Below are positions 1-9,060 of a stretch of 62,415 nt of DNA, one piece after another. The stretch covers positions 1 through 62,415 of the forward strand of contig CAYSLU010000023.1 in assembly GCA_964431965.1 (NCBI GenBank). Reading direction: 5' to 3'. Position 1 is the stretch's first letter; each line of letters opens with the position of its first letter. The translations under genes and the position numbers were made by a program. Source of the stretch: CAYSLU01 sp964431965 (GTDB taxonomy: Bacteria > Verrucomicrobiota > Kiritimatiellia > CAIKKV01 > CAYSLU01). The notes below the pieces were generated by a model that was not told where the DNA came from, did no database searches, and saw only the letters and a program-made list of their open reading frames with translations.

Positions 1-2
1 TG

Positions 3-440
3 AACGCCTACAAGCTCGCCGGGCACCAGCACGTGTGCGAGATCGAGCGCGAGCTGGGGCTGCTGGCCGGGCAGACCGCGACGGTTACGTTCACGGCCCA
101 GGTCGTGCCGGTGTGCCGGGGGATCATGTCGTGCCTGTACGGCGAGCTGACGGGCCCGGTGTCGGCGGCCGATGTCCTGGCCGCGTACCGTGCGTTCTAT
201 GGTGACTCGGGATTCGTACGCGTGTATGACCAGGCCGCGACGGTCGGCTCCATGCATGTCCGCGGCACGAACTACTGCAACCTTGTCGTCGATGTCGATT
301 CGCGGAACAACAAGCTGCGCGTGGTGTCGTACATCGACAACCTGATGAAGGGGCAGGCGGGGTCGGCCCTGCAGAACATGAACCTGCTCTTCGGTCTGCC
401 GGAGAAGGCGGGTCTTGACCGGTGCGGACGCTATCCCTAA
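3..440 (+). CDS. argC: N-acetyl-gamma-glutamyl-phosphate reductase, C-terminal part (left end cut by window)
   Basis: ArgC reduces N-acetylglutamyl phosphate with NADPH in arginine synthesis (cytoplasm). The window opens inside the gene; the frame runs from base 3 to the TAA at 438-440 (145 residues visible). The visible part matches the ArgC C-terminus: AGHQHVCEIEREL, then VVPVCRGIMSCLYGEL (substrate-binding region), GTNYCNL, and the family ending IDNLMKGQAGSALQNMNLL followed by FGLPE. The catalytic cysteine and Rossmann domain lie upstream of the window. The parB start codon follows the stop by 13 bases, and the parB Shine-Dalgarno overlaps the argC stop, so the two are probably co-transcribed. 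The identification is firm; only the N-terminus is unknown. Confidence 0.93.
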   Translation, partial: NAYKLAGHQHVCEIERELGLLAGQTATVTFTAQVVPVCRGIMSCLYGELTGPVSAADVLAAYRAFYGDSGFVRVYDQAATVGSMHVRGTNYCNLVVDVDSRNNKLRVVSYIDNLMKGQAGSALQNMNLLFGLPEKAGLDRCGRYP

Positions 441-453
441 AGGAGCGGCAACC

Positions 454-1380
454 ATGGCGGCGAAACACGGGCTGGGGCGCGGGCTGGGGGCACTGATGGG
501 CGGCGCGGCGGCCGCGCCGGTCGCTGCGCCGGCGCCGGCAGCGGCGGCGGCGCCGAAGGCCGACTCCAGCGTCATGCGCGTCCCGCTGGACAGCATCCAG
601 AAGAGCCCGTGGCAACCGCGCCGCGTGTTTGCCGAGGAGGGGCTGCAGGAGCTCATCAGCTCCATCAAGGAGCGGGGAGTCCTGCAGCCGCTGCTCGTCC
701 GGCGGAAGGGGGCCGGCTACGAACTGATCGCCGGGGAGCGGCGGTTCCGAGCCTCCCGCGAGGCCGGGCTTACGACCGTTCCGGTGCTGGTCATGGAGGC
801 GGCGGACCAGGACGCGCTGGAGATGGCGCTCGTCGAGAACCTCCAGCGCAAGGACCTGAACGTCATTGAGGAGGCGGAGGGGTATCGACAGCTGGCCGAC
901 ACCTTCCGGCTGACCCAGGAGCAGATCGCGCAGCGCGTCGGCAAGGCGCGCGCATCGGTGACCAACGCCATGCGCCTGCTCGCGCTGGGCGACGAGGTCA
1001 AGAATCTGATTGCGGGCGGTCGGGTGTCGCCCGGCCACGCCAAGGTGCTGCTGGGCGTCGAGAGCCCGTCCGAACAGCGTGTGCTCGCCGATCGGGTGGC
1101 GCGCGAGGACCTGTCGGTTCGCGCGCTCGAGCACATCGTGGCGCATGCGCGCCAGGCTCCGGTGGTCCGCGTCCGGCAGGCTAAGGATGACATTCCGGCC
1201 GACCACGTCACCTACTTGTCGGATGTGATGCAGAGGCACTTCGGGACCAGCGTACGGCTGACGGCCTGCAAGACCTTGGCCAACGGCAAAAAGGCCAAAG
1301 GCACGCTGGAGATCGACTTCTTCACCAACGAGGATCTGACCCGCCTCATGGAGCGCATGGGCGTCCCCGATGTTTCCTAG
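454..1380 (+). CDS. parB: ParB-family chromosome partitioning protein
   Basis: ParB is the CTP-dependent sliding clamp that loads on parS sites and works with ParA in chromosome segregation. The 308-residue protein has the usual order: N-terminal ParA-contacting motif (KHGLGRGLGALMGG), an Ala/Pro linker (about residues 20-38), the ParB/Srx nucleotide-binding core with PWQPRR, RGVLQPLLVR, GERRFRA and ENLQRKDLN, a helix-turn-helix near residues 140-175 (LTQEQIAQRVGKARASVTN), GRVSPGHAKVLLG, and a C-terminal dimerisation domain. An in-frame upstream ATG at 415 lies inside argC; I prefer 454 because AAAGGAG sits at 439-445 and the GLGRGL motif then is N-terminal as in the family. parA is not in the window. 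Confidence 0.96.
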   Translation: MAAKHGLGRGLGALMGGAAAAPVAAPAPAAAAAPKADSSVMRVPLDSIQKSPWQPRRVFAEEGLQELISSIKERGVLQPLLVRRKGAGYELIAGERRFRASREAGLTTVPVLVMEAADQDALEMALVENLQRKDLNVIEEAEGYRQLADTFRLTQEQIAQRVGKARASVTNAMRLLALGDEVKNLIAGGRVSPGHAKVLLGVESPSEQRVLADRVAREDLSVRALEHIVAHARQAPVVRVRQAKDDIPADHVTYLSDVMQRHFGTSVRLTACKTLANGKKAKGTLEIDFFTNEDLTRLMERMGVPDVS

Positions 1381-1405
1381 GCGAACGGCTGCTGATTCCG
1401 AAGCG

Positions 1406-2371
1406 ATGCCGGACCGGCTCCGGCTGCTGCCGGTCCTGCTCGCCCTGTCTCTGGCCGGTTGCGCGCCGCCCGCCGCGACCGCCCCGGCCAGTGCGGTTGA
1501 TCCGGCGAGCTTCAGCGGAGCGCGAGCGCTCGCGAGCGTGCGCGGGTTCCTGTCCGTCGGGCCGCGTGCATCCACAACGGCTGGCGCCGCGCGGGCGGCT
1601 GAATACGTGCGTGCCCGCCTGGTTGAAATCGGACTTCCCGCGCAGGTCGATCGGTTTGACGACGCCGTCCGAAGCGGCACCGGCGTGTTCTACAACGTCA
1701 CGGCCCGAGTTCCCGGGGTGTCCGGCCGGACCGTTGTCGTCGGGTGTCACTTCGACACGAAGGCCGGGCTGGAGGAACCTTTTGAAGGCGCGAACGACTC
1801 CGGGTCCGGCGTGGGCGTGCTGCTCGAACTGGCCGCCGCCTTGAAGGCCGCCGGGGGATGCCGCGACGACGTTCTGCTGGCCTTCCTGGACGGGGAGGAA
1901 TCCGTCCGGGAGTACTCCGCCCGCGACGGGCTGCACGGGAGCCGTCGGCTGGCCCGCCTGCTGACCGCGCCGGGAGCGACCTCATCCGTGCGGGCCGTGA
2001 TCATCCTCGACATGATCGGCGACCGCGACCTGACGGTGACCATACCGGCCAACAGTTCGCCGGACCTGGCCTCAAAGGTGTTCGCCTCAGCCCGCCTGGA
2101 GGGGGTGCGCGACCGGTTCTCCCTGATGCGCATGGAAGTGATCGATGACCATGCCCCGTTCTTTGAGGCCGGCCTGCCCGCCATTGACCTGATCGACTTT
2201 CAGTACGGATCGGCGCCCGGCCGGAACGACTACTGGCACACGCCGGCGGACACGATCGACAAGCTGAGCGCGGAGAGCCTGCAGGCGATCGGCCGGGTGG
2301 TGATCCGCGTGCTCAATGAACTGGGATCCGAGGCGAGCACGCGCTCGGTCACCCCTGCGGTCCGTCACTGA
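1406..2371 (+). CDS. M28-family lipoprotein, glutaminyl-peptide-cyclotransferase-like
   Basis: This is a zinc enzyme of the M28 fold, probably exported. The N-terminus MPDRLRLLPVLLALSLAGC is a lipoprotein signal with lipobox LAGC, so it is likely lipid-anchored. Metal-site motifs are GCHFDTK, GANDSGSG, LDGEES and a C-terminal WHTPADT. The stretch DDHAPFFEAGLPAIDLID followed by YWHT resembles glutaminyl cyclases more than aminopeptidases (inference from remembered motifs), so it may form N-terminal pyroglutamate or be a related peptidase. Length 321 residues. An in-frame start at 1370 overlaps parB; 1406 gives a clean signal peptide. Its stop overlaps the convergent exonuclease gene by 7 bases. 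Confidence 0.8.
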   Translation: MPDRLRLLPVLLALSLAGCAPPAATAPASAVDPASFSGARALASVRGFLSVGPRASTTAGAARAAEYVRARLVEIGLPAQVDRFDDAVRSGTGVFYNVTARVPGVSGRTVVVGCHFDTKAGLEEPFEGANDSGSGVGVLLELAAALKAAGGCRDDVLLAFLDGEESVREYSARDGLHGSRRLARLLTAPGATSSVRAVIILDMIGDRDLTVTIPANSSPDLASKVFASARLEGVRDRFSLMRMEVIDDHAPFFEAGLPAIDLIDFQYGSAPGRNDYWHTPADTIDKLSAESLQAIGRVVIRVLNELGSEASTRSVTPAVRH

Positions 2372-3213
2372 GCAGGCGGAAGGCGCTCCCCGAGCGTGTC
2401 TCCGCTCGACGGCTGCGTGCGCGCCGCCTCGGGATGTGGCGGCGCGGGGTAGCGGCCCTCGAGCGCGTGCCTCATGAGCTCCTGCGTGTCCGGCGGGAAC
2501 TCGGAGCGCAGGATCCACTTGACGAAGCCGGGGTCCGTTGCGACCAGCTCCTTGAGCTTCACTCCCGCCTTCTTGCCGAAATTGCAGACGATCTCCCCGT
2601 CGGCCCACTTGAACCGCCCGGCCCGGTCGACCCACGAGGGGTCGCGCGGGTTGCAGTAATGGTCGAGTTCATCGACATCGGTCGGCAGGTCGGCGTATTT
2701 CCCGAATTGCCCCTCGAGCACGCGGACGGTGGCCAGCGCATCAGCCTCGGCACCATGTGCGTTGGCATGCACCTCGCTGCAGTAGAAGGCGAGCGCAGCC
2801 GTGAGATCACGGGGCTCGCGCCGGTGGTAGATCCGCTGCGCGTCCACGATGCGACGCGTGTCGATGTCGAACGCGAGGTTGGCCCGTTCGAACTCCGCCG
2901 CGAGCATGGTGATATCGTAGCGGAGCACGTTGTACCCGCCGATGTCGCAGCCGTGAAGCTCAGCGGACACGTCGCGGGCGATGTCGGCGAAGAGCGGGCA
3001 GCTGGCCACGTCCTCGTTCTTGATCCCGTGGATGGACTCCGCCTCGGCCGAGATGGGAATGGTGGGGCGCACGCGGAAGACCCTCGTCGTGCGCTCACCG
3101 GACGGCATAATCTTGATAATCGCGAGTTCGACGATCCGGTCTGTCCGGGCGTTTGGCCCGGTCGCCTCGATGTCGATCACGGCCAACGGCCGGCTGGGTT
3201 TCCACTGGAACAT
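2365..3213 (-). CDS. DnaQ-like 3'-5' exonuclease (DEDDh family)
   Basis: A 282-residue protein with a DEDDh exonuclease domain: LAVIDIEATGPNARTDRIVE carries the first Asp/Glu pair (motif I), GYNVLRYDITML is motif II, and AHGAEADALATVRVLEG is motif III with the His and final Asp. Such proteins act as proofreading subunits or stand-alone exonucleases. After the nuclease domain, WADGEIVCNFGKKAGVKLKE and VKWILRSEFPPDTQELM resemble the short C-terminal domain seen in other stand-alone DnaQ-like exonucleases. The start at 3213 has GAGGAGGG upstream at good spacing; the ATG at 3222 abuts that Shine-Dalgarno. A sigma70-like promoter lies at 3243-3271. Confidence 0.88.
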   Translation of the reverse strand: MFQWKPSRPLAVIDIEATGPNARTDRIVELAIIKIMPSGERTTRVFRVRPTIPISAEAESIHGIKNEDVASCPLFADIARDVSAELHGCDIGGYNVLRYDITMLAAEFERANLAFDIDTRRIVDAQRIYHRREPRDLTAALAFYCSEVHANAHGAEADALATVRVLEGQFGKYADLPTDVDELDHYCNPRDPSWVDRAGRFKWADGEIVCNFGKKAGVKLKELVATDPGFVKWILRSEFPPDTQELMRHALEGRYPAPPHPEAARTQPSSGDTLGERLPPAQ

Positions 3214-3242
3214 CGTTCGCATCCCTCCTCGGAAAGGGACGC

Positions 3243-3271
3243 ATAGTATCCGCGTGCCCCGGCCGAAGCAA
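3243..3271 (-). promoter_or_regulatory. sigma70-like promoter for the DnaQ-like exonuclease
   Basis: Read on the minus strand: TTGCTT (3271-3266), 17-nt spacer, TACTAT (3248-3243). Transcription would start about 25 nt before the ATG at 3213, leaving room for the GAGGAGGG ribosome site. Confidence 0.55.
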
Positions 3272-3538
3272 TGCGGTAGCTGCACCCGGCGATCGCAGTC
3301 ATCACATTGAGGGCCTTTCGATCGGGCGGGCGATCCGGACTTGGCACGCGAATTCAAGGGGCCTCTCTCCGGTTCGGTGGCTCCGGTTGCATGATCGAGA
3401 GAACCGCGCCCGGGCAGCGGTAGAATGGGGCCGAGTTATATCTTTTTGGCTGATTTGTCGGAAATGATGTAAGTGGCTTACGGATAGAGACTTGATGAGA
3501 TGGCTCCCGGTCGGCTGTGTCTCCCTAATGAAAGGGGA
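3272..3538. other. non-coding stretch between divergent genes
   Basis: The 425-bp gap between the exonuclease and the large secreted protein (3214-3638) holds the two promoters listed. I see no structured RNA in the remainder. An AT-rich run lies near 3433-3450 (TTATATCTTTTTGG). The upstream in-frame extension of the large protein (from 3492) has no signal peptide at its start and is treated as untranslated leader. Confidence 0.4.
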
Positions 3539-3567
3539 TTGTTCGGGTGGCTGCTCGCCGGTACACT
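3539..3567 (+). promoter_or_regulatory. sigma70-like promoter for the large secreted protein
   Basis: TTGTTC at 3539-3544, 17-nt spacer, TACACT at 3562-3567. It predicts a leader of about 65 nt before the ATG at 3639, and its position argues against the longer reading frame that begins at 3492. Confidence 0.55.
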
Positions 3568-3638
3568 TACTGCTCTCTAACACTCCAGCGCTCCCCATTG
3601 AGGAAGGACCTCGGAGGGCGCCAGGAGTGGCGAAGACC

Positions 3639-6600
3639 ATGCGTAAGCGTTCGACAGCGATCGGGGCGGGAGTGGCGGCGTGGATGGCCTTTGCCGCGAT
3701 GGCCGCCGCTCAGATGGACACCGACATAGCCGGATACCGGCGCGGTCTCAAGGTTCCGACCGCTCAGGAAGCCGAGTGGTTCCGGACTCAGTGCAAGGAG
3801 ATCGTCGGCGTCCGACCGAACGCGCTCGGACTTCAGCGCCAGAGCGAGCGCAGGGCTCGTTCGGGCTTGGCGCCCCTCGGAGCCGGCGCGGCGAAGCCTG
3901 TGGCGATCGGCGAGGAGTTTGTGACGGACTCCTCGGCTGCGCCCGCGATGGCTCCTGAAGCGCTGGCCGGGAGCGGAACGGGCGTCTCCGACAACAGTCT
4001 GCTCGATGCCTTTCCCCCGATTCGCAGCCAGGGCAGCCAAGGCTCATGCGCCGCTTTTTCCACGACTTACTATCAGGGCACGCACAACACCGCGCTGGCG
4101 AACGGATGGAACGCGAAGACCGGCGGGGATGCGTTCCGCTTGTCCCCCAAGTGGACGTACAACCAGATGAACTGGGGTGTGGATTCGGGTGTCTATATCT
4201 CGGACTGCCTGATGGTGATGCGGGACCACGGAAGCGCCACATGGGCCGAGTTCCCGTACACAGGTTCGTCGGGCGACTACCGGGCGTGGTGCATGAGCAG
4301 CAACGTCTGGCGTGACGCGGTGAACCGGCGCGCCAATCAGTACTACACGGTCGCCAGCCTGTACACCGATGCGGGCCTTCTGCAGCTCAAGCAGGTGCTG
4401 GACAACGGGTACGTGGCCGGATTTGAAACGTACGCGCCTTGGACGTACAAGGGGTGGGTGAGGGCGAGCGTCGGAAACGACCCGGCCACCACGAACGACG
4501 ACGCCCTGGCCGGCCAGCCGATCTGCGAGTACGTGGTCTCCCTGGACTGGGGGCACGCGATGACGGTCGTTGGCTACAACGACAACGTCTGGTGCGACAT
4601 CAACACGAACGGCGTGGTGGATTCCGGGGAAAAGGGCGCGCTGAAGATCGCCAACTCGTGGGGCACCGGGTGGGGTACGGGCGGGTTCACGTGGCTTGCC
4701 TATGATGCTCTCAAGAAGACCAGCGCCGTGGCGAGCGGGCCCAATCCGGCCAACCGAGTGTACGGCTTCGGCTACGGCGGGTCAGCCGGCGGTTGCCTGG
4801 CCTACGTGATGACCGCCCGAACCAACTACACCCCGAAGCTGATCGGTCGGTTCACGATCCGGCACGCCCTGCGGGATCAGGTTACGGTCCGGATCGGCAA
4901 GGGAACCGCGCCCGCGATGTATCCGTCCACGATGTGGAGCGGCTCCGCTCTGTCGCAGGATGGCGGGGCATATGCGTTTGACGGCACCACGGTCGTCACC
5001 AACGGCACCTTCTGGCTGGACATGACGGACATTGCGCCGCCGACCGGCGTTACAAACCGCTATTTTGTCGGCCTCGCCGACGCCGTCTCCGATTCGTATG
5101 CGGCGGAGCTGACGGCCTTCTCGATCTTCGACACGGCCACCGGCTGCGAACGCACGTCCGCGCCTGGCGCGATGCAGCCTTCCAGCGGGATTGTGAACGG
5201 CGCCACCGCGTGGGCGTGGCTCGACTACGCGTGCGGCAGCGCCATATCGTCTTCCCGGCTGGTGGTCGCGTCGGCGTTCGGCAGCGCGACGCCGGCGGTG
5301 GGCACCAACTGGTACGCCTCGGGCTCCGCCGTGACGTGCCGGATGGCGAATTCGCCGGTGGTCGCCGGCACCACGCGATATGTCTGCTGGGGCTGGACCG
5401 GGAGCGGCAGCGTGGTGGGCGGCCAGGGCACGAGCACCGTCGTGTCGCTGAGCGCCAACTCAGCTCTGACGTGGCAGTGGAAGACGCAGTACTGGTTCTC
5501 GGCGACGGCTGGCGCGGGTGGCGGCGTGACGGCTGCAGACGGCTGGTACGACCGCGGCGCCAGCGCGGCGGTAACCGCCGCGCCGGACGCGGGCTATCAT
5601 TTTGTCGGGTGGACCGGCGATACGAACGGTTGCGCCGTCTCGGGGACGCTGCTGACGGCGCCGATGTCGGGCTCCCGCGCCGTGGCCGCCGTCTTTGAAG
5701 TCAATCTGCCGATGCTGACCGTGGCGTCCGCGCATGGCAGCACGGACCCGGCTGTCGGCTCGCACAGCTACCTGCCCGGCACGGCCGTGCGCGTCCAGGT
5801 CCTGAACTCGCCCGTGAGCAGCGGAGCCGGCACGCAGTTCGTGTGCACGGGATGGGCCGGGGCTGGGGCTGCGCCTGTTTCGGGTGCCGGGACGGATACG
5901 ACGGTGTTTGCGCTGACGACCGACTCGCTCGTCCAGTGGCAGTGGAAGACGCAGTACTGGTTCTCGGCGACGGCCGGCGCGGGTGGGACGGTTCGTGCGG
6001 CGGAGGGCTGGTACGATCAGGCGACCTGCGTGTACGTGACGGCCGTTCCGTCCGACTGCTATCGCCTGGCGGGGTGGATGGGCGACACGAACGGGTGCTT
6101 GGATGCGGGCGGCCAGCTCGAGGTGCCCATGACGGGCAGCCGGACCGTGTCCGCCGTATTCGAGGCGGTTCCCCAGTCGCTGACGGTGATGTCGGACTAC
6201 GGACAGTCGATTCCGCCGGCGGGCACCTACACCTATCCGGCCGGCACGGTCGTGAGCGCTCAGGTTGCGGAGCCGGTCGTGAGCGGCGGCCCGGGCGTTC
6301 GGTACGTGTGCTCGGGATGGGTCGGCGAAGGCAGCGCGCCGGCCGCTGGAAGCGGAACGGACACGGCTGGCTTTGAGCTACGGTCAGATTCGGCCGTTGC
6401 CTGGCAGTGGCAGACGCAGTATTGGCTCTCGGCGACGGCCGGCGCGGGCGGGACTGTGACGGTGGCGGGCGTGTGGTGCGATCGCGGCGCGGCCGTGGTG
6501 GTGACCGCTGTGCCGGCGGCCGGTTACACGTTTGCGGGCTGGAGCGGTGACCTTCCGGACGGGACGCCTTCGACCGCCGACCTCCATCTGGTCATGGACC

Positions 6601-7970
6601 AGCCTCGCGCGGTGACGGCGTCGTTCACGCCGCCGGCCGGCACGCACTATGTCGATGCGCTCAGCATGAATCCCGTGTCGCCCTATCTGACTCGCGAGAC
6701 CGCGGCGCAGACCATCCAGGCCGCGATCGACGCGGCGGCGGCAGGCGATCTGGTGCTGGTGGCGGACGGCTCTTACAGCAGCGGCGGTCGCGTGGTGGTC
6801 GGCGCCATGTCGAACCGGGTGGCGATTACCAAGGCCCTGACCGTCCGTAGCATGAACGGCGCGACGTCGACCCTCATCCGCGGCGGAGCCGGCGTGCGGT
6901 GCGCATACGTAGCCAACGGAGCGTCTCTGTCGGGCTTCACGCTCACGGGCGGCCGCACGCGGAGCTCCGGCGATACACAGACCGACCGCAGCGGCGCGGG
7001 CGCGTGGTGCGAAGCGGACGGAATCGTCTCGAACTGCGTGATCGTCGGGAACGTGGCCAACAGCGGCGGCGGCGGCGTGTACGGCGGGGTGACGGTGGGC
7101 AGCCGGATCGTCGGCAACTCCGCGCAGAGCGGCGCCGGGGTGTACGGCGGAACGGTGCGCCGCAGCGTGCTGGAGTCGAACCGGGCGCAGCGGTACGGCG
7201 GCGGGGCCGTCTACAGCGTCCTGCGCAGCGTGCTGGTGATCCGCAACTCGGCCGGATGGGGCGGGGGCAGCTATGAGGGAACGAACGAGAGCTGCACGCT
7301 GGCGGGCAACGTGGCCACAAAGTCCGGCGGCGGCGCCTACGCGGGGGTGCACGAGGGCTGCATCGTCGCGGGCAACTCATGCTCCAACGGATCCAACACC
7401 TACAACGCGGTTCTGAGCTACTCCTGCGCGCTGCCTCTGCCTGACGGAACGGGCAATATCGGCGTAAGCCCTCGGTTCGTCGCCGATGGCGACTACCGGC
7501 TCCAGGCCGACTCGCCGTGCCTGGACGCGGGCGCGGTCCGCTCGTGGATGGTCGGGGATCTGGACGTGGCGGGCGCTCCCCGCGTGCAGGGCGCCAGCGT
7601 AGACATCGGCGCGTACGAGTGGCAGACGCCTCCGGGCGGGAACGGCGGAGAAGTGACGATCCCGCCGACGGCCGGCGACGACGACGGCGATGGCATGTCC
7701 AACGCGGCCGAAGCAGCGGCGGGAACGGATCCGGATGATCCCGATTCCGTTCTTCGGGCGGACTGCGCGGCCGGCGCCGCAGGCGATGAGCTGGTTGTCC
7801 AGTGGCCAAGCGTGGCCGGCCGTATCTACTGGGTGGATCGCGCCGAGGGGCAGCTTGGGGATTTCGTCGAAGTGGCTGTCGTTCCTGGCACGCCGCCGTT
7901 GAGCGAGTTTCGTGACCCGGTGGCCGATGCTCCCGGTCCCTTCTTCTACCGCATCCGGGTGTCGCCGTAG
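3639..7970 (+). CDS. Secreted papain-like cysteine peptidase with InlB-type repeats and a beta-helix
   Basis: A 1443-residue exported protein. Signal peptide: MRKRSTAIGAGVAAWMAFAA then MAAAQ. Residues about 120-400 form a C1A (papain) peptidase: Cys137 in GSQGSCAAFS, His306 in WGHAMTVVGYND, Asn339 in KIANSWGTGWG. Residues about 540-1000 are three tandem units of about 150 residues (starting near 5259, 5712 and 6178), each with QWKTQYW or QWQTQYW plus GYHFVGWTGD-type segments typical of divergent InlB B-repeats. Residues about 1005-1340 are a right-handed parallel beta-helix (GGGVYGG, NSAQSGAGVYGGTV) ending in SPCLDAGAV and DIGAYEW. A calcium-type tail (DDDGDGMSNAAEAAAGTDPD) precedes a C-terminal domain. 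AGGAG lies 11 nt before the ATG. Probable surface or extracellular protease-adhesin; substrate unknown. Confidence 0.85.
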   Translation: MRKRSTAIGAGVAAWMAFAAMAAAQMDTDIAGYRRGLKVPTAQEAEWFRTQCKEIVGVRPNALGLQRQSERRARSGLAPLGAGAAKPVAIGEEFVTDSSAAPAMAPEALAGSGTGVSDNSLLDAFPPIRSQGSQGSCAAFSTTYYQGTHNTALANGWNAKTGGDAFRLSPKWTYNQMNWGVDSGVYISDCLMVMRDHGSATWAEFPYTGSSGDYRAWCMSSNVWRDAVNRRANQYYTVASLYTDAGLLQLKQVLDNGYVAGFETYAPWTYKGWVRASVGNDPATTNDDALAGQPICEYVVSLDWGHAMTVVGYNDNVWCDINTNGVVDSGEKGALKIANSWGTGWGTGGFTWLAYDALKKTSAVASGPNPANRVYGFGYGGSAGGCLAYVMTARTNYTPKLIGRFTIRHALRDQVTVRIGKGTAPAMYPSTMWSGSALSQDGGAYAFDGTTVVTNGTFWLDMTDIAPPTGVTNRYFVGLADAVSDSYAAELTAFSIFDTATGCERTSAPGAMQPSSGIVNGATAWAWLDYACGSAISSSRLVVASAFGSATPAVGTNWYASGSAVTCRMANSPVVAGTTRYVCWGWTGSGSVVGGQGTSTVVSLSANSALTWQWKTQYWFSATAGAGGGVTAADGWYDRGASAAVTAAPDAGYHFVGWTGDTNGCAVSGTLLTAPMSGSRAVAAVFEVNLPMLTVASAHGSTDPAVGSHSYLPGTAVRVQVLNSPVSSGAGTQFVCTGWAGAGAAPVSGAGTDTTVFALTTDSLVQWQWKTQYWFSATAGAGGTVRAAEGWYDQATCVYVTAVPSDCYRLAGWMGDTNGCLDAGGQLEVPMTGSRTVSAVFEAVPQSLTVMSDYGQSIPPAGTYTYPAGTVVSAQVAEPVVSGGPGVRYVCSGWVGEGSAPAAGSGTDTAGFELRSDSAVAWQWQTQYWLSATAGAGGTVTVAGVWCDRGAAVVVTAVPAAGYTFAGWSGDLPDGTPSTADLHLVMDQPRAVTASFTPPAGTHYVDALSMNPVSPYLTRETAAQTIQAAIDAAAAGDLVLVADGSYSSGGRVVVGAMSNRVAITKALTVRSMNGATSTLIRGGAGVRCAYVANGASLSGFTLTGGRTRSSGDTQTDRSGAGAWCEADGIVSNCVIVGNVANSGGGGVYGGVTVGSRIVGNSAQSGAGVYGGTVRRSVLESNRAQRYGGGAVYSVLRSVLVIRNSAGWGGGSYEGTNESCTLAGNVATKSGGGAYAGVHEGCIVAGNSCSNGSNTYNAVLSYSCALPLPDGTGNIGVSPRFVADGDYRLQADSPCLDAGAVRSWMVGDLDVAGAPRVQGASVDIGAYEWQTPPGGNGGEVTIPPTAGDDDGDGMSNAAEAAAGTDPDDPDSVLRADCAAGAAGDELVVQWPSVAGRIYWVDRAEGQLGDFVEVAVVPGTPPLSEFRDPVADAPGPFFYRIRVSP

Positions 7971-7971
7971 G

Positions 7972-9060
7972 ATGGCGCCGGACGATCCATATTCCGCGCC
8001 GCCCGCCGCCGGCAAAGTGCGGCTTCAGAAACACCTCGCATCATGCGGCGTCGGATCCCGTCGCGCGTGCGAGGCCATCATCGCGGCGGGTCGTGTCTGC
8101 GTCAATGGCTCTCCCGTCACGCGGCAGGGGGTGTGCATCGACCCGGCCGCAGACGCGGTCACCCTCGACGGACAGGTCGTGTCGGGCGAGCCTCTGGTCT
8201 ATGTCCTCTTCAACAAGCCGCGCGACGTTATCTGCACGAGCGATGACCCCCAGGGGCGGCGAACGTTCCGCCCGTTCATCGACGGCCTGCCCGGCCGCGT
8301 CTATTCCGTCGGTCGGCTCGACCGGGACAGTGAAGGGCTGCTGGTTCTGACGAACGACGGCGCATTCGCGCATCTTCTGACGCACCCCCGGCACCACGTC
8401 GAGAAGGTCTACCGCGTCCGGGCCAACCGGCCGCTGGATGCGGCGGAGCGTGCGCGGCTTCAGGCGGGGATTGAGTCCGATGGCGAGCGGCTGCGGGCCG
8501 AGCGCATCGACCCGGCGGCCGGAGACGCTGATCCCGGGGAGTACGAGGTCGTTCTGCGCGAGGGGCGCCGTCGTCAGATCCGGCGGATGTTCGAGTCGCT
8601 GGGGGTGGACGTGCTTCGGCTCAAGCGCGTCCGGATCGGAACCCTGAGCCTCGGCTCGGTGCGGCTGGGGCGGTGGCGCCATCTGGACCGGCATGAGGTC
8701 GAGGCGCTCCGCCGCTCGGCTTTGCGATCAGGCGATGCTGTGATAGATTCCTCCGCGGATCGCTCCGGCGAGGACGGCCCGTCTGCCGGCCGGTCGCGCG
8801 AGGGGGCGGAGGAGGTGTTGCGTGACGGCAAGATGGTGGTGCATTCCGATGCTGGGGGTGGCGGCTTTCGGCGCGTTCGCCCAGGATCCGATCCAAAGCC
8901 GGTGGGAGGTACTCCGCGATCGGGTCAACATGCGCGCGCGACCGGATGGAACCGCGGAGGTGGTCGGCCAGTTGTCGAGCGGGGCGGTCGTCACGGTCGT
9001 CCAAGTGGCGGAGGAATGGGTCGGCGTCCGCCCGCCGGGGGGAACCGGCCTGTGGGTTAA
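7972..9060 (+). CDS. RsuA/RluB-family ribosomal RNA pseudouridine synthase with C-terminal extension
   Basis: A pseudouridine synthase that modifies a uridine in rRNA. Residues about 13-60 are an S4 RNA-binding domain (RLQKHLASCGVGSRRACE, AGRVCVNG). The catalytic domain follows with VYVLFNKPRDVICT, VYSVGRLDRDSEGLLVLTND (GRLDxxSxGLLxLTND; the second Asp is the nucleophile), HVEKVYRV, and EGRRRQIRRMFESLG. The family normally ends near RLGRWRHLDRHEVEALR (about residue 245). Here the frame stays open for another 110 or so low-complexity residues, overlapping the next gene by 239 nt; a lost stop codon or a frameshift is likely. The start at 7972 follows the previous stop by 1 base. Confidence 0.88.
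   Translation: MAPDDPYSAPPAAGKVRLQKHLASCGVGSRRACEAIIAAGRVCVNGSPVTRQGVCIDPAADAVTLDGQVVSGEPLVYVLFNKPRDVICTSDDPQGRRTFRPFIDGLPGRVYSVGRLDRDSEGLLVLTNDGAFAHLLTHPRHHVEKVYRVRANRPLDAAERARLQAGIESDGERLRAERIDPAAGDADPGEYEVVLREGRRRQIRRMFESLGVDVLRLKRVRIGTLSLGSVRLGRWRHLDRHEVEALRRSALRSGDAVIDSSADRSGEDGPSAGRSREGAEEVLRDGKMVVHSDAGGGGFRRVRPGSDPKPVGGTPRSGQHARATGWNRGGGRPVVERGGRHGRPSGGGMGRRPPAGGNRPVG

Noticed and set aside
124..1680. 518-codon minus-strand open frame
   Set aside because: Antisense to argC, parB and the M28 gene, whose families are clear.
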